Below, one piece after another: positions 17,372 to 25,864 of a stretch of 64,000 bases of DNA. The stretch comes from Paracoccaceae bacterium (lineage in GTDB: Bacteria > Pseudomonadota > Alphaproteobacteria > Rhodobacterales > Rhodobacteraceae), in assembly GCA_003605175.1 (NCBI GenBank), contig QWDA01000001.1:124001-188000 (forward strand). The letters are read 5' to 3'. The translations under genes and the position numbers were made by a program. Below the pieces are notes generated by a model. That model was not told the origin of the DNA, searched no databases, and worked only from the letters and a program-made list of their open reading frames with translations. The stretch's first letter is position 1; each line of letters opens with the position of its first letter.

Positions 17372-17422
17372 GGCCGCGGGGCTTGCGCGGGCCCTTGGCT
17401 GCCCGCATCATCTCCCCTCATT

Positions 17423-17442
17423 CCTGAGGGTTTTCCATCAGG
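17423..17442. promoter_or_regulatory. Imperfect dyad upstream of the LacI-type gene
   Basis: CCTGAGGGTTTTCCATCAGG, 14 of 20 positions symmetric, lies 18 bp before the regulator's ATG. Half-sites TGAnGG/CCATCA resemble the dyad upstream of iolC at 18495-18512, as expected if the LacI-type regulator binds both. Inferred operator. Confidence 0.4.
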
Positions 17443-17460
17443 GCGGGCGCCGGAGGGACG

Positions 17461-18492
17461 ATGGCCAACCGACCGACGATCACCGATCTCGCCCGGGAAG
17501 CGGGAGTCAGCGCGGCGACGGTGGACCGGGTGCTGAACGGTCGCGCCCGGGTGCGCGAGGAAACCGCGGAACGGGTCTACGAGGCGGCGCAGCGGATCGG
17601 CTATCACGCGGCCGCCCTGATCGCGCACCGGGTCCAGGCCGAGAAGCCCGAGCTTCGGATCGGCTTCGTCCTGCACAAGGAGAAGCAGGCCTTCTACCAG
17701 GCGTTTCGTGCCGCGGCCTATCGTGCCGCCGCCGGGGCGCCGGGGGTGCGGGCGCGCGCCGAGGTGGTGTTCGCCGCCTCGCAATCGCCGATGGATTTCG
17801 CCGGGCGGATGGAGGAGTTCGCCGGGCGGGTCGACGTGGTGGCCGCCACGGCGGTGTCCCATATCGCGCTGACCGACGCGGTGGAGCGACTGCAGGCGCG
17901 CGGCATTCCCTGCTTCGCGCTCCTGAACGATTTCGCGCGCGGCGTGAGGCTCAGCTATATCGGGCTCGACAACTTGCGGGCCGGGCGCCTGGCGGCAAAC
18001 ATGGTGGCGACGGCGGTGCATGTGCCGGGCAAGGCGGCGGTGTTCGTGGGCGGCGCGCGCTGGCATGGCCACGAACTGCGCGAGACCGGGTTCCGGAGCT
18101 ATCTGCGGGAGTTCGCGCCCGGCTTCACGGTGCTCGACACGCTGGTCAACCTGGAGACGCGGCAGCTGACCTACGAGGCGACGCTGGACCTGCTGGCGCG
18201 GCATCCCGACCTTTGCGCAATCTATTGCGCGGGCGGCGGCATGGAGGGCGCCATCGCCGCCCTGCGCGAGGTGCGGCGGCCGGGCGAGGTGGTGCTGGTG
18301 GTCAACGAGCTGACCCCGGAGAGCCGCCAGGCGCTGGCCGACCGCTATGTGGCGATGGCGGTGGCGACGCCGCTCGACCGGCTTTGCGCCGATCTCTTCG
18401 GGCTGGCGCGGCAGGTGGTCGGCGGCGGCGGCACGACGCTGCCGGGGCAGCATTTCCTGCGGCCCGACATCTACCTGCCGGAATCGGTGTGA
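17461..18492 (+). CDS. LacI-family transcriptional regulator, probable iol regulator
   Basis: A 343-residue repressor-type protein. The N-terminal LacI helix-turn-helix (TITDLAREAGVSAATVDRVL, about 6-25) has Asp where most members have Ser in VSR. A hinge helix and a periplasmic-binding-protein-like effector domain follow (about 60-340, with PDLCAIYCAGGGMEGAIAAL). GGAGG precedes the ATG. It sits upstream of and codirectional with iolC-iolD-iolE-iolB, which points to an inositol-pathway effector. Related dyads lie before this gene and before iolC. Effector and sign of regulation are not readable from sequence. Confidence 0.88.
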   Translation: MANRPTITDLAREAGVSAATVDRVLNGRARVREETAERVYEAAQRIGYHAAALIAHRVQAEKPELRIGFVLHKEKQAFYQAFRAAAYRAAAGAPGVRARAEVVFAASQSPMDFAGRMEEFAGRVDVVAATAVSHIALTDAVERLQARGIPCFALLNDFARGVRLSYIGLDNLRAGRLAANMVATAVHVPGKAAVFVGGARWHGHELRETGFRSYLREFAPGFTVLDTLVNLETRQLTYEATLDLLARHPDLCAIYCAGGGMEGAIAALREVRRPGEVVLVVNELTPESRQALADRYVAMAVATPLDRLCADLFGLARQVVGGGGTTLPGQHFLRPDIYLPESV

Positions 18493-18494
18493 GC

Positions 18495-18512
18495 ATGATG
18501 GAATCCCATCAT
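18495..18512. promoter_or_regulatory. Near-perfect dyad upstream of iolC
   Basis: ATGATGGAATCCCATCAT matches its own reverse complement at 16 of 18 positions. It lies directly after the LacI-type gene and 230 bp before iolC. An even-length ATGATGG/CCATCAT palindrome is the usual form of a LacI-family operator. Confidence 0.5.
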
Positions 18513-18539
18513 TCCGGCGGCTGCCCTTTCGTCAGGGAT

Positions 18540-18560
18540 GAGGGAAAATGATCGTCCCTC
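18540..18560. promoter_or_regulatory. Second inverted repeat upstream of iolC
   Basis: GAGGGA (18540-18545) and TCCCTC (18555-18560) are perfect 6-bp arms separated by 9 nt, 28 bp after the first dyad. It could be a second operator half-set or part of the iol promoter. The rest of 18493-18741 (about 250 bp) is GC-rich with no gene. Confidence 0.3.
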
Positions 18561-18741
18561 GGTTGACCGGGCGGCGCCCCTGTCGCAGGGTCCGCGCGCG
18601 GACGCACGTGGGCCGCACGGGGAAAAGACCGAACATGCAGGCCCTCACGTCCGGCTCGGGGCCGAGTGTCCACGCGATCCGTGAAGGGCGCGCCGCGGGA
18701 CCGCGCCGGGGGCGGGGAGCGGTGCGGCCGGAGGAAGGCGC

Positions 18742-20670
18742 ATGACCAAGACACTCGATCTCATCACCATCGGCCGGTCCTCCGTCGATCTTTACGGCGC
18801 GCAGATCGGCGGGCGGCTCGAGGATATGGGCTCGTTCGACAAGTATATCGGCGGCTCGCCGACCAACATCGCCTGCGGCACCGCGCGGCTGGGGCTGAAA
18901 TCGGCGGTGATCACCGGCGTCGGCGACGAGCATATGGGGCGGTTCATCACCGAACAGCTTGCGCGCGAGGGGGTCGATACACGTGGCGTGAAGGTCGATC
19001 GAGAGCGGCTGACCGCGCTGGTGCTTCTGGGGATCCGCGACCAGGAGCAGTTTCCGCTGATCTTCTACCGCGAAAACTGCGCCGATATGGGGCTGACGGC
19101 CGAAGATATCGACCCGGACTTCATCCGCTCGGCCCGCGCGGTGGTGGCGACGGGGACGCATCTGTCGCATCCGCAGGTCGAGGCGGCGACGCTGAAGGCG
19201 CTGGAGGTTGCGCGGGCGGCGGGGATGCGGACCGCGCTCGATATCGACTACCGGCCGAATCTCTGGGGCGTGGCGGGCCATGGCGAGGGCGAGAGCCGTT
19301 TCGTCGCGAGCGCGGCGGTCACCGCGAAGCTGCAATCGACCTTGCACCTTTTCGACCTGATCGTCGGCACCGAGGAGGAATTCCACATCGCGGGCGGTAC
19401 GACCGACACCTTGGCGGCGCTGAAGGCGGTTCGCGCGGTGTCTGGGGCAACGCTGGTCTGCAAGCGGGGCGCGAAGGGGGCGGTGGCCTTTACCGGCGCG
19501 ATCCCGGGGAGCCTCGACGAGGGCGAGGCGGGGCCGGGTTTCCCGATCGAGGTGTTCAACGTGCTCGGCGCGGGCGACGGGTTCATGAGCGGTTTGCTGA
19601 AGGGCTGGCTCGACGGCGAGCCCTGGCCGGTGGCGCTGAAATACGCCAATGCCTGCGGCGCCTTCGCGGTGTCGCGGCATGGCTGCACTCCGGCCTATCC
19701 GAGCTGGGAGGAGCTGCAGTTCTTCTTCGAGCGCGGCATCGTCCGGCCCGATCTGCGGAACGACGCGGAGCTGGAGCAGGTGCATTGGGCCACCAACCGC
19801 GTCCGAAATCACCATGGTGGCGACCGGTCGGAGATGCGGGTCTTCGCCTTCGACCACCGGCTGCAGATGGAGGAGATGGAGGGCGCGACGCCGGAGAAGA
19901 TCGGCGCGTTCAAGCTCCTCTGCCTCGATGCGGCTTCGGCTGTGGCTGGCGGGCGGTCGGGCTACGGCCTGTTGTGCGACCGGCGGCTGGGGCGCGACGC
20001 GCTCTGGAAGGCGGCCGGCACCGGGCTCTGGATCGGGCGGCCGGTGGAATGGCCGGGCTCGCGGCCCTTGACGCTCGAGCCGGAGCTGGGCCCGGATTGC
20101 GGCGGGCTGGCGGAATGGCCGCGCGAGCATGTGGTGAAGTGCCTCTGCTTCGCGCATCCGGATGACGATGCCGAGACCTGGGCAAGCCATGAGGCCACCG
20201 TGCTGCGCCTGTTCAGCGCAGCGCGGCGGAACGGGCTCGAGTTCCTTCTGGAGGTGATCCCGTCGAAGGTCGGGCCGGTGGACGACACGAGTTCGGCGCA
20301 GGTGATCCAGCGGTTCTATGATATCGGTGTCTATCCCGACTGGTGGAAGCTGGAGCCGTTCCGGACCGATGCGGCCTGGGCCAATGCGGTGGCGGCGATC
20401 GAGCGGAACGATCTGCGCACCCGGGGGATCGTGGTTCTGGGGCTCGACGCGCCCGAGGCGGAGCTGGCGGCGTCCTTCGAGCGCGCGGCGCGGTTTCCGC
20501 TGGTCAAGGGCTTCGCGGTGGGCCGCACGATTTTCGGACAGGCGGCGCGCGACTGGCTGGCGGGCCGGATCGGCGATGACGAGGCGGTGGCGGCGATGAC
20601 GGACAATTATGCGCGGCTCTGCGGGATCTGGGACAGAGCCCGGGCTGGCGTGAAGGAGGAAGTGGCATGA
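18742..20670 (+). CDS. iolC: IolC fusion: 5-dehydro-2-deoxygluconokinase / DUF2090 aldolase-like
   Basis: A 642-residue fusion. Residues 1 to about 325 are a PfkB-type sugar kinase: the N-terminal FDKYIGGSPTNIACGTARLG, and GAGDGFMSGLLKGW with the catalytic Asp in GAGD. It phosphorylates 5-dehydro-2-deoxy-D-gluconate. Residues from about 340 form a DUF2090 domain (MRVFAFDHRLQMEEME, later RGIVVLGLDAP), a TIM-barrel thought to act as the next step, 5-dehydro-2-deoxyphosphogluconate aldolase. The fusion would do two consecutive steps of inositol breakdown. GGAGG precedes the ATG. Its stop overlaps iolD by ATGA. Confidence 0.93.
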   Translation: MTKTLDLITIGRSSVDLYGAQIGGRLEDMGSFDKYIGGSPTNIACGTARLGLKSAVITGVGDEHMGRFITEQLAREGVDTRGVKVDRERLTALVLLGIRDQEQFPLIFYRENCADMGLTAEDIDPDFIRSARAVVATGTHLSHPQVEAATLKALEVARAAGMRTALDIDYRPNLWGVAGHGEGESRFVASAAVTAKLQSTLHLFDLIVGTEEEFHIAGGTTDTLAALKAVRAVSGATLVCKRGAKGAVAFTGAIPGSLDEGEAGPGFPIEVFNVLGAGDGFMSGLLKGWLDGEPWPVALKYANACGAFAVSRHGCTPAYPSWEELQFFFERGIVRPDLRNDAELEQVHWATNRVRNHHGGDRSEMRVFAFDHRLQMEEMEGATPEKIGAFKLLCLDAASAVAGGRSGYGLLCDRRLGRDALWKAAGTGLWIGRPVEWPGSRPLTLEPELGPDCGGLAEWPREHVVKCLCFAHPDDDAETWASHEATVLRLFSAARRNGLEFLLEVIPSKVGPVDDTSSAQVIQRFYDIGVYPDWWKLEPFRTDAAWANAVAAIERNDLRTRGIVVLGLDAPEAELAASFERAARFPLVKGFAVGRTIFGQAARDWLAGRIGDDEAVAAMTDNYARLCGIWDRARAGVKEEVA

Positions 20671-22490
20671 CGACAATCCGTCTTACCGCGGCGCAGGCGA
20701 TGATGCGCTGGCTTTCCGTGCAGATGAACGAGGATGGCGAGCGGTTCATCGAGGGCGTCTGGGCGATTTTCGGGCATGGCAACGTGGCCGGGATCGGCGA
20801 GGCGCTGCAGGGGATCGGCGCGGCGCTGCCGACCTGGCGCGGCCAGAACGAACAGACCATGGCGCATGCGGCGATTGCCTTTGCCAAGGCGTCGAAGCGG
20901 CGGCGGGCGATGGCGGTGACCTCGTCGATCGGGCCCGGCGCGACGAATATGGTCACGGCGGCGGCGCTTGCCCATGTGAACCGGCTGCCGCTCCTGATCG
21001 TTCCGGGCGACGTGTTCGCGAACCGCGCGCCGGATCCGGTGCTGCAGCAGATCGAGGATTTCGACGACGGCGTGGTGAGCGCGAACGATTGCTTCCGCCC
21101 GGTGAGCCGATATTTCGACCGGATCTCGCGGCCCGAGCATCTGCTGACCGCGCTGCCGCGCGCGATGCAGACGATGACCGACCCGGCCAAGTGCGGCCCC
21201 GTCACGCTGGCGTTCTGTCAGGACGTGCAGGCCGAGGCCCATGATTATCCCGAAAGCTTCTTCGCGCCGAAGGTCTGGCGGATCCGCCGGCCGGAGCCCG
21301 ATGCGGGCGAGCTGGCCGAGGTGATCGCGGCGATCAAGGCGGCCGAGCGCCCGGTGATCGTCGCGGGCGGCGGGGTGGTCTATTCCGGGGCCGAGGCGGA
21401 TCTCCTGGCCTTTGCGCGCAAGCACAACGTCCCGCTTTGCGAAACCCAGGCCGGCAAGGGCGCGGTGGATTGGGAAGAGGGGCTGAACCTCGGCTCGCCC
21501 GGCGTGACCGGTGGCGATGCGGCGAACCGCGCGCTGGCCGAGGCGGATCTGGTGTTGGGGGTGGGGACGCGGTTCCAGGACTTCACCACCGGCTCCTGGA
21601 CCGTGTTCGCAAACCCTGCGCGGAAGCTCGTCTCGATCAACGTCACCGGCTATGACGCGGCCAAGCACGGGGCGCTACCCCTGGTGGCGGATGCAAAAGT
21701 GGCGCTTGCGAAGATCGGCGCGGCGCTCGGCGACAGGGCCTGGCCCGACCGCGATACGGAGGCCCGCGCGGCCTGGTATGCGGCGACCGATGCGGTGATG
21801 GCGGCGCCCAACACCGACGGGCTGCCGACAGATGCGCAGGTGATCGGCGCGGTGCAGCGGCAGGCGGGGCCCGAGACCGTGGTGATGTGCGCGGCAGGGA
21901 CGATGCCGGGGGCGCTGCACACGCTCTGGCGCGCCAGCGCGGGCGGCTACCACATGGAGTACGGCTTTTCCTGCATGGGCTACGAGATCGCCGGCGCGAT
22001 GGGGATCAAGCTGGCTCGGCCCTCGGCGGAGGTGATCTGCTTCGTCGGCGACGGCAGCTACATGATGGCGAATTCGGAGCTGGCGACGGCGGTGATGCGC
22101 AAGGTTCCGTTCACGGTCGTGCTGACCGACAACCGCGGCTATGGCTGCATCAACCGGCTGCAGATGGGCACCGGCGGGGCGGAGTTCAACAATCTCTACA
22201 GCTCGGCCAATGTGGAGGCGCAGCCCGAGATCGACTTCGTGGCCCATGCCGCCGCGATGGGCGCCCATGCGGTGAAGGCCACGGGCATCGCCGATCTGGA
22301 GGCGAAGATCGTCGAGGCGCGCGGGCGCGACATTCCGAGCGTCATCGTGCTCGACACCGATCCCTATCCCGGCACCGGCGCCGGCGGGCATTGGTGGGAC
22401 GTGGCGGTGCCCGAGGTCTCGGACCGCGAGGATGTGCGGGCGGCCCGCGAGAACTACGAGCGTCAGGCGGCCCTGCAGCGGATCGACTGA
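20667..22490 (+). CDS. iolD: 3D-(3,5/4)-trihydroxycyclohexane-1,2-dione acylhydrolase
   Basis: ThDP-dependent ring-opening enzyme of myo-inositol catabolism, 607 residues. It hydrolyses the diketo ring to 5-deoxy-D-glucuronate. The three-domain ThDP layout is visible: an N-terminal Pyr domain with GHGNVAGIGEAL and the QNEQTMAHAA region, a central domain (RPVIVAGGGVVYSG) and a C-terminal PP domain with GDGSYMMANSEL ending in the conserved Asn of TDNRGYG. Translation is coupled to iolC, and it is followed 68 bp later by iolE. Confidence 0.95.
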   Translation: MTTIRLTAAQAMMRWLSVQMNEDGERFIEGVWAIFGHGNVAGIGEALQGIGAALPTWRGQNEQTMAHAAIAFAKASKRRRAMAVTSSIGPGATNMVTAAALAHVNRLPLLIVPGDVFANRAPDPVLQQIEDFDDGVVSANDCFRPVSRYFDRISRPEHLLTALPRAMQTMTDPAKCGPVTLAFCQDVQAEAHDYPESFFAPKVWRIRRPEPDAGELAEVIAAIKAAERPVIVAGGGVVYSGAEADLLAFARKHNVPLCETQAGKGAVDWEEGLNLGSPGVTGGDAANRALAEADLVLGVGTRFQDFTTGSWTVFANPARKLVSINVTGYDAAKHGALPLVADAKVALAKIGAALGDRAWPDRDTEARAAWYAATDAVMAAPNTDGLPTDAQVIGAVQRQAGPETVVMCAAGTMPGALHTLWRASAGGYHMEYGFSCMGYEIAGAMGIKLARPSAEVICFVGDGSYMMANSELATAVMRKVPFTVVLTDNRGYGCINRLQMGTGGAEFNNLYSSANVEAQPEIDFVAHAAAMGAHAVKATGIADLEAKIVEARGRDIPSVIVLDTDPYPGTGAGGHWWDVAVPEVSDREDVRAARENYERQAALQRID

Positions 22491-22558
22491 CCGGTACCGG
22501 ATGAAGTGCAGCCCCGGGCCGGAAATCGGCGCCGGTTCGCATAACGAGGAAGACGACA

Positions 22559-23464
22559 ATGAGCGTGAAGATCGGGATCTCGCCCATCGCCTGGCAGAAC
22601 GACGACCTGCCCGACCTGACGGCGGCCTACACGATGGAGCAGGCGCTGCGCGAGGCGCGCGAGATCGGCTATACCGGGGTCGAGCGCGGCCGGCGGATGC
22701 CGCAGGACACCGAGGGGCTGCGCGCCTATCTGGAGGCGAACGACATCGCGCTCTGCGGCGGCTGGTGCTCGGGCAACCTGATGGCGAACGACCTAGCCAC
22801 CGAGCAGGCGGCGGTACGCCGGCAGGTGGAGCAGTTCGCGGCGCTGAACGCGCCCTGCATCGTCTATGCGGAATGCTCGAACACCGTGCAGGGCGATATC
22901 GGCACGCCGGTGAACAACCGTCCCAAGCTCTCCCGCGACGAGGTGATGGCCTATGGCCGGAAACTGGGCGAGTTGGCGAAATGGATGGCCGACCTGGGCC
23001 AGCCCTTGGCCTATCACCACCACATGGGCTCGATGATCGAGGATCAGGACGATGTGGACTGGCTGATGGAGGCGGCGCCGAAGGAGGTGCATCTTCTCTA
23101 CGACACCGGGCACCTCTTGTTCGGCGGCGGCGACGTGCTGGGCACGTTGAATCGCTGGGGCGACCGGGTGCTGCACGTGCATTTCAAGGATATCCGCCCC
23201 GAGGTGGTGACGGATGTGCGGGAGACCGGCAAGAGCTTCCTCGACGCGGTGATCGCCGGGGCGTTCACGGTGCCGGGCGATGGCTGCATCGATTTCCAGG
23301 CGGTCACCGACGCGCTGAAGGCGATGGACTATGCCGGCTGGATCGTGGTCGAGGCCGAGCAGGACCCGGCGAAGGCGCCGCCCTACGAGTATTCGGAGAA
23401 GGGCTACGCGCATATCGTCGAGATCTGCGGCAGGTCGGGGCTGGCCATCGACGGCGCGGCCTGA
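22559..23464 (+). CDS. iolE: Myo-inosose-2 dehydratase
   Basis: A 301-residue enzyme that dehydrates scyllo-inosose to the trihydroxycyclohexanedione, the step before IolD. It is a xylose-isomerase-like TIM barrel. Metal ligands are expected in the barrel segments LAYHHHMGSMIEDQDDVD, HLLYDTGHLLFGGGD, VLHVHFKDIRPE and the late VVEAEQDP. GAGGAAG lies upstream of the ATG at 22559. Length and the opening VKIGISPIAWQNDDLP are standard for IolE. Confidence 0.95.
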   Translation: MSVKIGISPIAWQNDDLPDLTAAYTMEQALREAREIGYTGVERGRRMPQDTEGLRAYLEANDIALCGGWCSGNLMANDLATEQAAVRRQVEQFAALNAPCIVYAECSNTVQGDIGTPVNNRPKLSRDEVMAYGRKLGELAKWMADLGQPLAYHHHMGSMIEDQDDVDWLMEAAPKEVHLLYDTGHLLFGGGDVLGTLNRWGDRVLHVHFKDIRPEVVTDVRETGKSFLDAVIAGAFTVPGDGCIDFQAVTDALKAMDYAGWIVVEAEQDPAKAPPYEYSEKGYAHIVEICGRSGLAIDGAA

Positions 23465-23468
23465 GCCG

Positions 23469-23690
23469 ATGGCAGGGCGCGGTCGCTTCGACGTTCGGGC
23501 CCCGATCTTCCGCCCGCTGTGGCGGCGGATCCTGGTGGTCGTGGCGGTGTTGGGCTGGGCGCTGGTCGAGGTCCTGCACGGAGCGCCCGAATGGGGCGCG
23601 ATCTTCGGCGCGGCGGGCCTCTGGTGCGCCTGGCAGTTCTTTGTGGCCTGGGACGACCCGGAAGACGACACAGGAAAGGATGGAGAATGA
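23469..23690 (+). CDS. Small membrane protein between iolE and iolB
   Basis: A 73-residue protein of unknown function. The cytoplasmic basic N-terminus (MAGRGRFDVRAPIFRPLWRR) is followed by a hydrophobic segment of about 20 residues and a second one (WGAIFGAAGLWCAWQFFVAW), with an acidic tail (DDPEDDTGKDGE). The pattern suggests two membrane helices. It begins 4 bp after iolE and its stop overlaps the iolB start, so it is cotranslated with the iol enzymes. Similar small hypothetical proteins in this position are not familiar to me. Confidence 0.7.
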   Translation: MAGRGRFDVRAPIFRPLWRRILVVVAVLGWALVEVLHGAPEWGAIFGAAGLWCAWQFFVAWDDPEDDTGKDGE

Positions 23691-24493
23691 GCCAGCTCCT
23701 CAGGAAACCCTTCGGCAGCCATGGCAAGGTGCACGAGATCACGCCCGGGTCCGCCGGCTGGCGCTATGTGGGCTTCTCGCTCTACCGGCTGCGCGCGGGC
23801 GAGAGCGCAAGCGAGGCGACCGGCGGGAACGAGGTGATCCTCGTCATGGTCGAGGGCAAGGCGCGGCTCACCGGTGCGGGGCAGGACTGGGGCGTGCTCG
23901 GCGAGCGGATGGACGTCTTCGAGAAGACGCCGCCCCATTGTCTCTACCTGCCGAACGGCAGCGACTGGGCGGCGGTGGCGGAGACCGATTGCACGATTGC
24001 GGTCTGTTCCGCGCCCGGGCACGGCGGTCACGAGGCCCGGCGCATCGGCCCGGACGGCATCACGCTCACCGCACGCGGCAAGGGCACGAATACCCGCCAC
24101 ATCAACAATATCGCGATGGAGAACGAGGATTACGCCGACAGCCTGCTGGTGACCGAGGTATTCACCCCGGCGGGGCATTGGTCGTCCTATCCGTCGCATC
24201 GCCATGACGAGGACGATTTCCCGCGGATCACCTATCTGGAGGAGACCTATTACCACCGGCTGAACCCCGCTTCGGGGTTCGGGATCCAGCGGGTCTATAC
24301 CGACGATGGCGGGCTCGACGAGACCATGGCGGTGAAGGATGGCGACGTGGTGCTGGTGCCGCGCGGGCACCATCCCTGCGGTGCGCCCTACGGGTTCGAG
24401 ATGTATTATCTCAACGTGATGGCGGGGCCCTTGCGGAAGTGGCGCTTCGTGGCGGCGCCCGAGGTCGCCTGGATCATGGCGCGCGACGCCTGA
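23687..24493 (+). CDS. iolB: 5-deoxy-glucuronate isomerase
   Basis: A 268-residue bicupin enzyme that isomerises 5-deoxy-D-glucuronate to 5-dehydro-2-deoxy-D-gluconate, between the IolD and IolC steps. The N-terminal cupin contains EVILVMVEGKARL. The metal-binding cupin has SSYPSHRHDEDDFPR followed by VPRGHHPCGAPYGFEMYYLN, the standard IolB ligands. The ATG at 23687 overlaps the stop of the small membrane protein gene by ATGA. It is the last gene of the iol run; a terminator-like repeat follows. Confidence 0.95.
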   Translation: MSQLLRKPFGSHGKVHEITPGSAGWRYVGFSLYRLRAGESASEATGGNEVILVMVEGKARLTGAGQDWGVLGERMDVFEKTPPHCLYLPNGSDWAAVAETDCTIAVCSAPGHGGHEARRIGPDGITLTARGKGTNTRHINNIAMENEDYADSLLVTEVFTPAGHWSSYPSHRHDEDDFPRITYLEETYYHRLNPASGFGIQRVYTDDGGLDETMAVKDGDVVLVPRGHHPCGAPYGFEMYYLNVMAGPLRKWRFVAAPEVAWIMARDA

Positions 24494-24560
24494 TCCAGAG
24501 GCGCGCCTGCGGCGCATTCCTTCTGGCCCTCCGGGGCGCTGCCGCGCCCCTGCGGGCGGG

Positions 24561-24608
24561 TTGGGGGCGCTGCCCCCAGGCCCCCGGAGTATTTCCGGCC
24601 AGAAGAAG
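24561..24608 (+). repeat. Dispersed GC-rich intergenic repeat, terminator-like (copy 2)
   Basis: GGGGGC-GCT-GCCCCC (24563-24577) forms a hairpin and is followed by CCCCCGGAGTATTTCCGGCCAGA. The tail matches the copy after the M3 peptidase. It lies about 70 bp after the iolB stop and is the likely end of the iol transcript. Confidence 0.6.
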
Positions 24609-24617
24609 GGAGACCGG

Positions 24618-24833
24618 TCAGCGCCACCAGGCGGGGGCGTCCCAGAACGGGCGGCCGGTTTCGCGGGCGATCTCGGTCTCGTCGAGGCCGAGGTCGCGAA
24701 GGCGCAGTGCATCGAGCCGTCCCAGGGCGCGGTGCTGGCGGTGGCGGGCGTCGAGGTTCAGAAGGGTCGAGAGGAAGCCGCGGCGCCGCGGTGGTGCGGC
24801 GCCGAGGACGGACGGGAGCGCGCGGTCGGTCAT
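24618..24833 (-). CDS. DUF1127 small protein
   Basis: A 71-residue arginine-rich protein. The C-terminal half LRLRDLGLDETEIARETGRPFW is the DUF1127 (YjiS-like) core. Short DUF1127 proteins in alphaproteobacteria include ones that bind RNA and affect sRNA turnover and phosphate- or stress-related phenotypes (CcaF1 in Rhodobacter is one studied case); which role applies here is unknown. The ATG at 24833 was chosen because the family N-terminus starts there. It is divergent from the LysR gene, with a 122-bp, rather AT-rich shared promoter region. Confidence 0.8.
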   Translation of the reverse strand: MTDRALPSVLGAAPPRRRGFLSTLLNLDARHRQHRALGRLDALRLRDLGLDETEIARETGRPFWDAPAWWR

Positions 24834-24955
24834 GGCGTGGCCTTTCACATTGCTGATGGGTTCTTTGAATTCGATCACTGATGTTGATATGTTTGCCGGA
24901 AGGTGGTACATCTCTCAAACGAATGATTGTTGGATGAACCATCAGGATCTGTGAT

Positions 24956-25864
24956 ATGCGTCGCAATCTCGATCTCACCGCGCTGCGCTCCTTCGTGGCG
25001 GTGGCCGATACCGGCGGCGTGACCCGTGCCGCGGGCGCGCTGAATCTCACCCAATCGGCGGTGTCGATGCAGCTGAAGCGGCTCGAGGAGACACTGGGCA
25101 CGCAGCTCTTCGACCGGTCGAACCGGCGCATCGCGCTGACCGGCGCGGGCGAGCAGCTCCTGAGCTATGCCCGGCGCATGGTGCAATTGAACGACGAGGT
25201 CGTCGCGCGGATGACCGATCCGGGCCATGAGGGCGAGATCGTGCTCGGGGTGCCTTGCGACATCGTTCATCCGGCGGTGCCCGAAGTGCTGCGGCGGTTC
25301 AACGCCGTCTACCCGCGGATGCGTGTGAACCTGCTGTCTTCCTATACCCGGTCGCTCAAGGAGCTCTATTCCCAGGGCAAGGCGCAGATCATCCTGACCA
25401 CCGAGGACGAGTGCGACGCGGGCGGCGAGACGCTGGTCGAGCTGCCGCTCGTCTGGGTCGGCGCGCCGGGGGGGAAGGCCTGGCGGGAGCGGCCGCTGCG
25501 GCTTGCCTTCGAATTGCGCTGCATCTTCCGCGCCTCGGTACAGCAGGCGCTCGACGCCGCCGGGATTCCCTGGGAGATGGCGGTCGACTCTGAAAGCACC
25601 CGCACCGTCGAGGCAAGCGTCAGCGCGGACCTCGCGGTCCATGCGCAGCTCGAAGGCATGTACTCCTCGTACATGGCGCCGATTTCCCATGGCGGTGCCT
25701 TGCCCGATCTGCCCGCCATGCGGATCAATCTCTATGCGATGGACGGGGCGGGCGCGGGTGCCATCGGCGGACCGGTCGCGGCTTTGCGCGATGAACTGCG
25801 CTCCGAGTACAGGCGCTGTCTAAGGCGTGATCACGACCTTGCCCGTGGCGCGGCGGCTGCGTAG
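24956..25864 (+). CDS. LysR-family transcriptional regulator
   Basis: A 302-residue LysR protein. The winged HTH is at about 7-65 (LRSFVAVADTGGVTRAAGAL, then LNLTQSAVSMQLKRLEETLG). A two-lobed effector domain follows (GEIVLGVPCDIVHPAVPEVL and onward). It is divergent from the DUF1127 gene, which by LysR custom is a likely target. Its 3' end overlaps the convergent quinone oxidoreductase gene by 45 bp. The effector is unknown. Confidence 0.9.
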   Translation: MRRNLDLTALRSFVAVADTGGVTRAAGALNLTQSAVSMQLKRLEETLGTQLFDRSNRRIALTGAGEQLLSYARRMVQLNDEVVARMTDPGHEGEIVLGVPCDIVHPAVPEVLRRFNAVYPRMRVNLLSSYTRSLKELYSQGKAQIILTTEDECDAGGETLVELPLVWVGAPGGKAWRERPLRLAFELRCIFRASVQQALDAAGIPWEMAVDSESTRTVEASVSADLAVHAQLEGMYSSYMAPISHGGALPDLPAMRINLYAMDGAGAGAIGGPVAALRDELRSEYRRCLRRDHDLARGAAAA

